Shown piece by piece: positions 50,077-61,310 of a stretch of DNA of 64,000 bases. This DNA is from Streptomyces plumbidurans (GTDB lineage Bacteria; Actinomycetota; Actinomycetes; Streptomycetales; Streptomycetaceae), in contig NZ_JAFJSY010000042.1 in the NCBI RefSeq assembly GCF_019857225.1, forward strand, positions 1-64,000, in the 5' to 3' direction. The translations under genes and the position numbers were made by a program. A model generated the notes under the pieces. The model had not been told where the DNA came from, did no database searches, and saw only the letters and a program-made list of their open reading frames with translations. How positions within the stretch are numbered: position 1 is the first letter of the stretch; the number at the start of each line of letters is the position of its first letter.

Positions 50077-50841
50077 TCAGAACCGTCCGGCGCCCAGGTC
50101 CCGCGACACCGCGCGGGCGCAGTCCCGTACCGCGGCGATGAGTTCGGGCCGCACCTCGCCGTCCCGGCACAGCCGCTCCACGGCTCCGGTGATGCCCACC
50201 GCGCCGACCGGCATCCGCCGCCGGTCGTGGATGGGGGCGGCGATGGAGGCGACGCCCTCCCAGGTCTCCTCGATGTCGGCCGCGTACCCGCGCGCGCGGG
50301 ACATGTCGAGGATGTGCTCGAAGGCCTCGAGGTCGCACACGGTCCGATCGGTGAAGGACTTGCGGTCGGCCTCCAGCGCCTCGCTGTGCGCGACCGGGTC
50401 GTAGGCCGACAGGACCTTGCCGAGGGCCGTGGAGTGCAGGGGCTGCATGGCCCCGATCTCCAGCACCTGGCGGCTGTCGTCGGGCCGGAAGACGTGGTGC
50501 ACGATCAGCACGCCGTGCTGGTGCAGGACGCCGAGATACACGCTCTCCCCGCTGGAGCGCGCCAGGTCGTCCGTCCACACCAGTGCGCGCGCCCGCAGCT
50601 CGTGCACGTCGAGATAGGTGGTGCCCAGCCGCAGCAGTTCGGCGCCCAGCTGATAGCGCCCGGAGGGCTCGTCCTGCTCGACGAAGCCCTCCGCCTGGAG
50701 GGTGCGCAGAATGCCGTGGGCGGTGCCCTTGGCGAGGCCCAGTGACGAGGCGATGTCCGAGAGGCCGAGCCGTCGCTCGCCGCCCGCGAGCAGGCGCAGC
50801 ATCGCGGCCGCCCGTTCGAGCGACTGGATGTTCCGTGCCAT
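50077..50841 (-). CDS. gylR: IclR-family glycerol operon regulator GylR, 254 aa
   Basis: ATG 50841 gives MARNIQSLERAAAMLRLLAGGERRLGLSDIASSLGLAKGTAHGILRTLQAEGFVEQDEPSGRYQLG, the IclR N-terminal winged helix. The GTG/ATG extension to 50976 covers the operators and is rejected. The C-terminal effector domain (ALGKVLSAYDP, GYAADIEETWEGVASIAAPIHD, VGAVGITG) is intact. 254 residues matches S. coelicolor GylR as I recall. It represses gylCAB until glycerol or glycerol phosphate is present, and also its own gene. Same strand as the operon it controls. Confidence 0.95.
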   Translation of the reverse strand: MARNIQSLERAAAMLRLLAGGERRLGLSDIASSLGLAKGTAHGILRTLQAEGFVEQDEPSGRYQLGAELLRLGTTYLDVHELRARALVWTDDLARSSGESVYLGVLHQHGVLIVHHVFRPDDSRQVLEIGAMQPLHSTALGKVLSAYDPVAHSEALEADRKSFTDRTVCDLEAFEHILDMSRARGYAADIEETWEGVASIAAPIHDRRRMPVGAVGITGAVERLCRDGEVRPELIAAVRDCARAVSRDLGAGRF

Positions 50842-50893
50842 CGCCGTACTGCCTCCGTCCCCTTCGACCGTCGACGCGCGACGTCGCTGCCGG

Positions 50894-50931
50894 TGTTCGG
50901 CAATGTCGAACACTACCGGTCGATGCCGACC
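50894..50931. promoter_or_regulatory. Paired GylR operator candidates upstream of gylR
   Basis: TGTTCGGCAATGTCGAACA (50894-50912) has perfect TGTTCG/CGAACA arms. GGTCGATGCCGACC (50918-50931) has GGTCG/CGACC arms. They begin 53 nt before the gylR start and suggest autorepression. Confidence 0.65.
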
Positions 50932-51063
50932 TCTCGCTAATGGTCGGCCGGCATCTGTCGCGATCTGTTGTGACACAGGTATCCCGCAAGTGACCTGCCC
51001 GTCACCCTCGTCCGTCCCGTGGACGACCCGAACGTCCCGGGGCGGACCCGGTTACCCTGGCGT

Positions 51064-51120
51064 GGTGCGCCCGCCGCGGGAAGTCCTGCGGCAGGGCGCA
51101 AAGCCGACAGCCGTCGCACC
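51064..51120 (+). promoter_or_regulatory. Structured leader candidate of metH
   Basis: In the 80 nt before metH, GCGCCC-GCCGC (51067-51077) pairs with GCGGC-A-GGGCGC (51088-51099) to form a strong hairpin. A competing outer helix can form between GGTGCG (51064-51069) and CGCACC (51115-51120), sharing bases with the first. AAAGGGAGC follows as ribosome site. A TACCCT -10 candidate lies at 51053. No cobalamin B12 box is present. Confidence 0.4.
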
Positions 51121-51136
51121 TAAAGGGAGCCCCTTC

Positions 51137-54658
<3,522 letters not shown>

Positions 54659-54785
54659 GGACGGCGAGCAGGACCGCAAAGGCGCAGCTCACAGCGGACC
54701 GGGGCGTACATGGGGTGTGCCCCGGCCCACAGCGGATAAACAAGGCACTTCGCCCGCGACAGTCGTACACTGGTCGGTCCACTGC

Positions 54786-54814
54786 AGGCCGGTTCCCCGC
54801 ACGGGAACCGGCCT
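54786..54814 (+). terminator. Hairpin between metH and HAD gene
   Basis: A perfect 12-bp stem (AGGCCGGTTCCC with its complement) and a 5-nt loop. It lies 127 nt past metH and 27 nt before the next ATG. It may terminate metH or sit in the HAD leader, since TACACT at 54766 looks like a -10 just before it. Confidence 0.5.
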
Positions 54815-54841
54815 GATCGTCCCTCAAGGAGGTGCGCCCGG

Positions 54842-55537
54842 ATGACCAGTACGGTCCCCGCGCTCGGAACCCGAACGGCCGAAGGCTCAGCCCTGCAGGC
54901 CGTGCTCCTCGACATGGACGGCACCCTGGTGGACACCGAGGGCTTCTGGTGGGACGTCGAGGTGGAGATCTTCTCCGGCCTCGGCCACACCCTCGACGAC
55001 TCCTGGCGCCATGTCGTGGTGGGCGGGCCCATGACCCGCAGCGCGGGGTTCCTGATCGAGGCCACCGGAGCCGACATCACCCTCGCCGAGCTGTCGGTCC
55101 TGCTCAACCAGGGCTTCGAGAGCCGTATCGCCCGCGCCCTGCCGCTGATGCCGGGAGCCGCCAGACTTCTCGCCGAACTGTCCGAGTACGAGATCCCCAC
55201 GGCCCTCGTCTCCGCCTCGCACCGGCGCATCATCGACCGGGTGCTCGCCTCGCTCGGCCCCCAGCACTTCGCCCTCTCGGTGGCCGGCGACGAGGTGCCC
55301 CGCACCAAGCCGCACCCCGACCCGTATCTGGCCGCCGCCGCAGGACTCGGCGTGGACCCGGCCCGGTGCGCGGTCGTCGAGGACACCGCGACCGGGGTCG
55401 CGGCGGCCGAGGCCGCGGGCTGCCACGTGGTCGTGGTGCCCTCGGTGGCCCCCATCGCCCCCGCCCACCGGCGCACCGTCGTCACCTCCCTCGAAGAGGT
55501 CGACCTGACATTTCTGCGCGGTTTGATCACCGTCTGA
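54842..55537 (+). CDS. HAD-superfamily phosphatase, 231 aa
   Basis: AAGGAGG 9 nt before ATG. HAD motifs: I, LLDMDGTLVDTEGFW; II, LVSASHRRI; III, the Lys in VPRTKPHPDPYLAAAAGLGVDPARC; IV, VVEDTATGVAAAEAAGCHVVVV. The cap is a small helical insertion after motif I, as in beta-phosphoglucomutase and phosphoglycolate phosphatase types. Substrate is not determined by the sequence. It stands alone after metH. Confidence 0.92.
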   Translation: MTSTVPALGTRTAEGSALQAVLLDMDGTLVDTEGFWWDVEVEIFSGLGHTLDDSWRHVVVGGPMTRSAGFLIEATGADITLAELSVLLNQGFESRIARALPLMPGAARLLAELSEYEIPTALVSASHRRIIDRVLASLGPQHFALSVAGDEVPRTKPHPDPYLAAAAGLGVDPARCAVVEDTATGVAAAEAAGCHVVVVPSVAPIAPAHRRTVVTSLEEVDLTFLRGLITV

Positions 55538-55978
55538 TGACAGAAATGCGCTGAACGTTCACGCAGGGTGCGGTACTGATAGGACAGCATTACCCGGTGC
55601 CGGTGGGCGAAAGAATTCGAAGCGGGACGAGCGGCCGAATTACGGTGCCTGGCGGGGTCGTTGAGATGTGACGTTCCCCACGTTTGCGGCCCTCGACAGG
55701 GTGGGCGGCGTGTGCTGCCCGCCCGATTTCGGCGTGCGCGGGCGTGCCTTTGTGTCCCGATTGATGGAAGCCTGCACGAATCCTTCCCATCGTGGGCTTC
55801 CGGTCCGTCCGCAGCCGATTCCGCTGCGTGATGGAGGCTCAACTCCAGTCGCTGCGAACCCTCGTGCAGGTGCGGACTAATCTCATCGCGAGGACCATCG
55901 CCCCTATCCCCGTGATCCGCTGCGACACCCCTGCATGCGGGGTACACGGACCTGAACAGCTTCTGGAGAAACTCGAGC
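55538..55978. other. 441-bp intergenic region before the solute-binding protein genes
   Basis: No convincing gene: short open frames lack ribosome sites and Streptomyces codon bias. It is less GC-rich than its surroundings, for example around 55610-55640 and 55850-55900. A small CCCC/GGGG hairpin (55928-55944) and a GGAGAAA ribosome site precede the next ATG. Probably the promoter and leader of the first lipoprotein gene. Confidence 0.5.
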
Positions 55979-57583
55979 ATGAACCGCAAGACTTTGGTGC
56001 TGCCTGCCGTGGTCGGCCTGCTCGCGCCCGTGCTCGCCGCTTGTGGTGGTTCCGACAGTGGCAGCAGCGGTGGGGACGCGATCGTCGTCGGGACGACGGA
56101 CCAGTTCACCGCCACCAAGGACGCCCCCGCGCCGCTCGACCCGGCGTACGCCTACGACGTGGGCACCTGGAACATCCTGCGCCAGACCGTGCAGACGCTG
56201 ATGATCCAGCCGCGCGGCGAGGGCGACCCCGTGCCCGAGGCCGCCGAGAGCTGCGGATTCACCGACTCCGGCAACGAGCGCTACGCCTGCAAGCTGCGGG
56301 AGGGCCTGAAGTTCGCCAACGGCGACGCCATCACCGCGCAGGACGTCAAGTACTCCATCGACCGAGTGCGCGCCATCAACGCCGAGGGCGGCCCGGTCGG
56401 CCTGCTCTCCACCATCGACACGGTCGAGGCCAAGGGCGACCGCGACGTGATCTTCCACCTGAAGACCGCCGACGCCACCTTCCCGTACAAGCTGTCGACC
56501 CCCGTCGCCGGCATCGTCAACCCCGACGACTACGAGAAGAACAAGCTGCGCGACGGCTTCGACGTCGACGGCTCCGGTCCGTACACCCTGTCCAGCCAGG
56601 TCAAGAACGACGCGCTCGTCAAGGCCACCTTCACCAAGAACCCCAACTACAAGGGGACGCTCAAGGTGAAGAACTCCAAGGCGGAGATGGTCTCCTTCGC
56701 GGACGCCGACGCCATGGGCAAGGCGCTCGACAAGGGCGACATCGACGTCATGACCCGCAGCATGTCGCCGGAGCAGATCCAGAAGCTCTCCAACGACTCG
56801 GACACCAGCGTCGACCTCGTCGAGATGGCCGGCCTCGAGATCCGCTACCTCGCCTTCAACACCAACGCCCCGAGCGTGAAGACGAAGGCCGTCCGCCAGG
56901 CGATGGCCCAGCTGATCAACCGCGCCGAGCTCGTCTCCAAGGTCTACGGCACCCAGGCCGAGCCGCTGTTCTCGCTGGTCCCGGCCAGCATCACCGGCCA
57001 CTCCAACTCGTTCTTCAACAAGTACGGCGACCCGAACGCCGGCAAGGCCAAGTCCCTGCTGGAGGCCGCCAACATCACCACTCCGGTGAAGCTGACGCTG
57101 CACTACACGACCGACCACTACGGCTCGGCCACCAAGAAGGAGTTCCAGATCCTTCAGAAGCAGCTCAACAGCAGCGGCCTGTTCGACGTCAGCATCCAGG
57201 GCTCGCTCTGGAAGGACTACATCCCGGCCGAGCGCAAGGGCTCCTACGACGTCTGGGGCATGGGCTGGTTCCCCGACTTCCCGGACGCCGACAACTACCT
57301 GGCGCCGTTCCTCGACAAGGACAACTTCCTCAAGCTTCCGTACCACAACACCAAGATCATCAACGACCTCATCCCGGCGTCCCGCCGCGAGGCCGACCGC
57401 ATCGCCGCATCCCCCGATCTGACCCAGATCCAGGACGACGTCGCGAACGACGTGCCGATCCTGCCGCTGTGGCAGGGCAAGCAGTACGTGGCCGCCCGCG
57501 ACGACGTGACCGGTACCGCGTACGCTCTCAACTCCTCCTCGACTCTTCAGTTGTGGGAGCTCAGCCGGGGCGTGAGCGGCTGA
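55979..57583 (+). CDS. Peptide/nickel-type ABC transporter substrate-binding lipoprotein (SBP_bac_5), 534 aa
   Basis: A lipoprotein signal peptide (MNRKTLVLPAVVGLLAPVLAAC, lipidated Cys22), a Gly/Ser spacer, then the family 5 solute-binding fold: ESCGFTDSGNERYACKLREGLKFANGDAITAQDVKYSIDRV, and the C-terminal MGWFPDFPDADNYLAPFL block seen in oligopeptide binders. It captures an unknown peptide or metal chelate at the membrane surface. It is followed 67 nt later by a paralogue, but no permease or ATPase gene is adjacent, so it must share a transporter encoded elsewhere or act as a sensor. Confidence 0.92.
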   Translation: MNRKTLVLPAVVGLLAPVLAACGGSDSGSSGGDAIVVGTTDQFTATKDAPAPLDPAYAYDVGTWNILRQTVQTLMIQPRGEGDPVPEAAESCGFTDSGNERYACKLREGLKFANGDAITAQDVKYSIDRVRAINAEGGPVGLLSTIDTVEAKGDRDVIFHLKTADATFPYKLSTPVAGIVNPDDYEKNKLRDGFDVDGSGPYTLSSQVKNDALVKATFTKNPNYKGTLKVKNSKAEMVSFADADAMGKALDKGDIDVMTRSMSPEQIQKLSNDSDTSVDLVEMAGLEIRYLAFNTNAPSVKTKAVRQAMAQLINRAELVSKVYGTQAEPLFSLVPASITGHSNSFFNKYGDPNAGKAKSLLEAANITTPVKLTLHYTTDHYGSATKKEFQILQKQLNSSGLFDVSIQGSLWKDYIPAERKGSYDVWGMGWFPDFPDADNYLAPFLDKDNFLKLPYHNTKIINDLIPASRREADRIAASPDLTQIQDDVANDVPILPLWQGKQYVAARDDVTGTAYALNSSSTLQLWELSRGVSG

Positions 57584-57650
57584 CAAGATCCCCGGGGCCC
57601 CAGGGACGGCGGCCCCGGGATTCCTGACACCGACGAGAAGGCACATTGCC

Positions 57651-59231
57651 GTGAAGATGCGCAACCAGTGGCCGGTCCTGCCCGTAGTGGCGGGACTGGC
57701 CTCCGGGCTTTTGACGGGCTGCGGAGCCGACAGCGGCGATTCAGGAGGAACCGGATCCTCCGTCGTCATGGGAATGTCGGACGACGTACTGGCCACCGAC
57801 CCCGCCTCCGGCTACGACCCCGGGTCCTGGCTGCTGTTCAACAACGTCTTCCAGTCCCTGCTCAGCTTCCCCAACGGCGGGACCGAACCCGAGCCGGAGG
57901 CGGCCGAGTCGTGCGGCTTCAGCGACACCTCGGCCAAGGTCTACAAGTGCACCCTCAAGGACGGCCTGCACTTCAGCAACGGTGACGAACTCACCTCGCA
58001 GGACGTCAAGTTCTCCTTCGACCGCATGCTGAAGATCAACGACGCCGCGGGCCCGGCCATCATGTTCCCCATGCTGGACAAGGTGGAGACACCCGACGAG
58101 AAGACCGTCGTCTTCCGGCTCAAGGTCTCCGACGCCACCTTCCCGAGCAAGATCGCCTCCGGGGCCGGCTCCATCGTCGACCACACCCAGTACGACGGCG
58201 ACAAGCTCCGCAAGGACGGCAAGGCGGTCGGCTCCGGCCCCTACAAGCTGGACTCCTTCGACAAGAAGCAGGCCGTCTTCTCGGTCAACAAGAGCTACAA
58301 GGGCACCGCCAAGGTCAAGAACTCCGGCGTGACGCTGAAGTTCTTCCACGGCGACCAGAACGCCCTGAAGAAGGCCCTCCAGAACGACAAGGTCGACATC
58401 GCCTACCGCGGTCTGACCGCGGGCGCCATCGCCGACCTGCAGAACGCCAACAACGACTCCAAGGTCGAGGTCGTCGAGGGCAGCAGCGCCGAGGTCCAGC
58501 ACCTGGTCTTCAACATGAAGGACCCGGTCGCCGGAAAGCTCGGCGTCCGCAAGGCGATCGCCTACCTGCTCGACCGCGACGCCCTCATCAAGAACGTCTA
58601 CCAGGGCACGGCCACCCCGCTGTACTCGATCATCCCGGCGGGCATCGCGGGCCACAACACCGCCTTCTTCGACACCTACGGCGCCAGCCCCTCACCGGCC
58701 AAGGCCGCCGCCGCCCTCAAGGCCGACGGCATCACCGGCAAGGTGAAGCTGACCCTGTGGTCCACCCCGTCCCGCTACGGCCCGGCCACCGACGAGGAAC
58801 TGAAGGCGATCGCCAAGCAGCTCAACGCCAGCGGCCTGTTCGACGCCGACGTGAAGTCCGTGGCCTTCGACCAGTACGAGAAGGACATCGCCGCGGGCAA
58901 GTACGGCGTGTACGTCAAGGGCTGGGTGCCGGACTACCCGGACGCCGACAACTTCACCGCCCCGTTCTTCGGCAAGGGCAACGTGCTCAGCAACAACTAC
59001 AGCAACAGCACCATCACCGGCACGCTCATCCCGCGCACCGCGGCCCAGAGAGACCGCTCCGCGACCGACAACGACTACGACCGGCTGCAGGACATCGTCG
59101 CCGACCAGCTGCCCGTCCTGCCCATCTGGCAGGCCAAGCAGTACGCGGTGACCCGCGAGAACGTCTACGGCCTCGAATACTGCCTGGACGCCTCGACGGT
59201 GTTCCGCTTCTGGGAACTCAGCAAGGACTGA
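57651..59231 (+). CDS. Paralogous SBP_bac_5 substrate-binding lipoprotein, 526 aa
   Basis: GTG 57651 has GAGAAGG 9 nt upstream, better placed than for ATG 57657. The signal peptide ends in LLTGC (Cys24). It aligns along its length with the preceding protein (ESCGFSDTSAKVYKCTLKDGLHFSNGDELTSQDVKFSFDRM, VKGWVPDYPDADNFTAPFF, and matching C-termini LQLWELSRG and FRFWELSKD). It is thus a tandem duplicate that has diverged considerably. The pair probably binds related peptides. A strong bidirectional terminator follows. Confidence 0.92.
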   Translation: MKMRNQWPVLPVVAGLASGLLTGCGADSGDSGGTGSSVVMGMSDDVLATDPASGYDPGSWLLFNNVFQSLLSFPNGGTEPEPEAAESCGFSDTSAKVYKCTLKDGLHFSNGDELTSQDVKFSFDRMLKINDAAGPAIMFPMLDKVETPDEKTVVFRLKVSDATFPSKIASGAGSIVDHTQYDGDKLRKDGKAVGSGPYKLDSFDKKQAVFSVNKSYKGTAKVKNSGVTLKFFHGDQNALKKALQNDKVDIAYRGLTAGAIADLQNANNDSKVEVVEGSSAEVQHLVFNMKDPVAGKLGVRKAIAYLLDRDALIKNVYQGTATPLYSIIPAGIAGHNTAFFDTYGASPSPAKAAAALKADGITGKVKLTLWSTPSRYGPATDEELKAIAKQLNASGLFDADVKSVAFDQYEKDIAAGKYGVYVKGWVPDYPDADNFTAPFFGKGNVLSNNYSNSTITGTLIPRTAAQRDRSATDNDYDRLQDIVADQLPVLPIWQAKQYAVTRENVYGLEYCLDASTVFRFWELSKD

Positions 59232-59261
59232 ACCGCCGGACACACCGAAGCCGGGCACACG

Positions 59262-59298
59262 GAAGAAGGGCGCCCCCTCGCAGGGGACGCCCTTCTTC
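59262..59298. terminator. Bidirectional terminator between lipoprotein and response regulator genes
   Basis: GAAGAAGGGCG-CCCCCT pairs with AGGGGA-CGCCCTTCTTC. The A-rich left edge and TTCTTC right edge give T-rich tails in both directions. Confidence 0.85.
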
Positions 59299-59313
59299 TA
59301 CGGCCATGAGGGC

Positions 59314-59985
59314 TCACTGCGCGCCGGGACGCACCAGTCCGCTCTCGTACGCGTACACCGCGGCCTGCACCCGGTCGCGCAGCCCCAGCTTGGTCAGCAC
59401 ATGCCCGACATGCGTCTTCACCGTGGTCTCGCTGACGAAGAGATCGGCCGCGATCTCGGCGTTGGACAGCCCGCGGGCCACCAGCTTCAGCACCTCCACC
59501 TCGCGGTCGGTGAGGGTGTGCAGCGTGTCCGGCACCGGCTCGTCGCCCGAGGGCAGATGCGTGGCGTACTTGTCGAGCAGCCGCCGGGTGATGCTCGGCG
59601 CGAGCATGGCCTCGCCGCCGGCCACCACACGGATCGCCTGCACCAGCTCGTTGGCCGGCGCGTCCTTGAGCAGAAAGCCGCTGGCGCCCGCGCGCAGGGC
59701 CTCCACCACGTACTCGTCGAGGTCGAAGGTGGTCAGCACGAGCACCTTGGCCGGGCCGTCCCGCCCGGGCCCGGTGATCTGCCGGGTCGCCTCCACCCCG
59801 TCCATGCGGGGCATACGGATGTCCATCAGGACAACATCGGGCTGCAAAGCCCGCACCTGGTCGAGAGCCTGGAGGCCGTCTCCGGCCTCGCCGACGACCG
59901 CGATGTCCTGCTCGGCCTCCAGAATCATCCGGAAGCCGGTACGCAGCAGCGGCTGGTCGTCGACCAGTAGGACGCGGATGGCCAC
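59314..59985 (-). CDS. NarL/FixJ-family response regulator, 223 aa
   Basis: Receiver domain with acidic pocket (VLLVDDQPLLRTG) and phosphorylation Asp55 (VVLMDIRMPRMDG), the conserved Thr/Lys region (VLVLTTFDLDEYVVEALRAGASGFLLKDAPANEL), and a C-terminal LuxR-type helix-turn-helix (LTDREVEVLKLVARGLSNAEIAADLFVSETTVKTHVGHVLTKLGLRDRVQAAVYAYESGLV). No histidine kinase gene is adjacent; the next gene on the same strand is a nuclease, so it is an orphan in this window. Regulon unknown. Confidence 0.93.
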   Translation of the reverse strand: MAIRVLLVDDQPLLRTGFRMILEAEQDIAVVGEAGDGLQALDQVRALQPDVVLMDIRMPRMDGVEATRQITGPGRDGPAKVLVLTTFDLDEYVVEALRAGASGFLLKDAPANELVQAIRVVAGGEAMLAPSITRRLLDKYATHLPSGDEPVPDTLHTLTDREVEVLKLVARGLSNAEIAADLFVSETTVKTHVGHVLTKLGLRDRVQAAVYAYESGLVRPGAQ

Positions 59986-59999
59986 GTAAGTCTCCTTCG

Positions 60000-61136
60000 C
60001 TAGTCCGGCCCCATTCTGCCCTGCGCGAGGTCACCGGACTCGGCCGCCCTCACCTGCAGCGGATACGGCGGGGGAGTGCCCCCGAATTCCGGGCAGTGCG
60101 CCTGGTGGTCGCACCAGCCGCACAGCTTGGTGGGACGCGGGCGCCAGTCCCCGGACTCCGTCGCCTGCCGGATCGCCTCCCACAGCGCGAGCAGCTTGCG
60201 CTCGACACGCTCCAGATCGGCGAGGACGGGGTCGTACGTCAGCACGTCGCCACTGCCGAGATACACCAGCTGCAGCCGCCGCGGGACGACGTGCTTCAGC
60301 CGCCACACCACCAGGGCGTAGAACTTCATCTGGAACAGCGCGCCCTCCGCGTACTCGGGGCGGGGCGCCTTGCCCGTCTTGTAGTCGACGATCCGGACCT
60401 CGCCCGTGGGCGCCACGTCGACCCGGTCGATGATGCCGCGCAGCGTGAGCCCCGAATCCAGCTCCGCCTCGACCCACAACTCGCGCTCGGCGGGCTCCAG
60501 CCGGGTCGGATCCTCCAGCGTGAACCAGCGCTCGACCAGCTGCTCCGCCTCGCCCAGCCAGCGCGCCAGCCGCTCGCCCTCCGGATCGTCCGCGAACAGC
60601 TCCACGACCTCCGGCCTGCTCTCCCGCAGCCGGTCCCACTGCCCGGGGATCAGGGACTTGGCGCGCGGCGCCGTCCGCTCCGCCGCCGGGGCGTCGAAGA
60701 GCCGCTCCAGCACAGCGTGCACCAGCGTGCCCCGGGTCGCCGCCTCGCTCGGCTTCTCCGGCAGCCGGTCGATCACACGGAAGCGGTAGAGCAGCGGGCA
60801 CTGCATGAAGTCGCTCGCGCGCGAGGGCGACAGACTGGCGGGGGCTATGGCCACCGGGGCGGTCGCACTCGCCGGACCGGCCGACGGTCCCGGCACCGCG
60901 GCGGCTTCCGCCGTCGTCACCGGCTCGACCGGCTCGACCGGCTCGACCGTCGTCACCGTCTCGACCGTCGCCACAGCCTCCGCCGTCGTCACCGTCTCGA
61001 CCGGCTCGACTGTCGTCACCGTCTCGACCGCCGTCACGGTCTCCGTCGTCGTCACCGGCTCCACCGACACCGGCGATTCCCCCTGTGCCGCACCGCTGCC
61101 CCGGGCCTCGGCCGCACCCTCCGCGCTCGTCTCCAT
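60000..61136 (-). CDS. Fe-S PD-(D/E)XK nuclease (RecB-family exonuclease), 378 aa
   Basis: ATG 61136 is chosen: TATGGT lies 7 nt upstream and there is no ribosome site, as in leaderless genes. Residues 25-80 are Val/Thr/Glu/Pro repeats. The nuclease core follows: SPSRASDFMQCPLLYRFR, GTLVHAVLERLF (His140), IDRVDVAPTGEVRIVDYKTGKAP (Asp238, Asp251, Lys253). Cysteines 113, 339, 342 and 348 (MQCP ... LCGWCDHQAHCPEF) form the 4Fe-4S 'iron staple' of AddB/Cas4-like nucleases. It likely acts in DNA repair or mycobacterial-type end processing. Divergent from the M50 gene. Confidence 0.9.
   Translation of the reverse strand: METSAEGAAEARGSGAAQGESPVSVEPVTTTETVTAVETVTTVEPVETVTTAEAVATVETVTTVEPVEPVEPVTTAEAAAVPGPSAGPASATAPVAIAPASLSPSRASDFMQCPLLYRFRVIDRLPEKPSEAATRGTLVHAVLERLFDAPAAERTAPRAKSLIPGQWDRLRESRPEVVELFADDPEGERLARWLGEAEQLVERWFTLEDPTRLEPAERELWVEAELDSGLTLRGIIDRVDVAPTGEVRIVDYKTGKAPRPEYAEGALFQMKFYALVVWRLKHVVPRRLQLVYLGSGDVLTYDPVLADLERVERKLLALWEAIRQATESGDWRPRPTKLCGWCDHQAHCPEFGGTPPPYPLQVRAAESGDLAQGRMGPD
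60918..61060 (-). repeat. Val-Thr-Thr-Val-Glu-Pro-type repeats within the nuclease gene
   Basis: Codes for about 45 residues of recurring VETVTTVEP / VTTAEA units between the N-terminus and the nuclease core. The DNA repeats CTCGACCG and GTCGTCACCGTC many times, so repeat number may vary among strains. Confidence 0.75.
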
Positions 61137-61310
61137 GTCCCAGACCATACGGCCCGCCACTGACAGTGACCCAGCCACGGCCGTGACGGGTGCGACGCCC
61201 GGGAAAACTGAGGGGGTGCCGGGGCGGAACACGCCGCGACGGCCGCATACCATCGACCCCAGACCCTTCCGCCCGGCAGGCGCGGAAGACGCTTCGAACG
61301 AGGGGACATC

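Noticed and set aside
51000..51136. Cobalamin riboswitch ahead of metH
   Set aside because: The B12 box (GCCACTG) and the conserved core are absent; only a generic structured leader can be supported.
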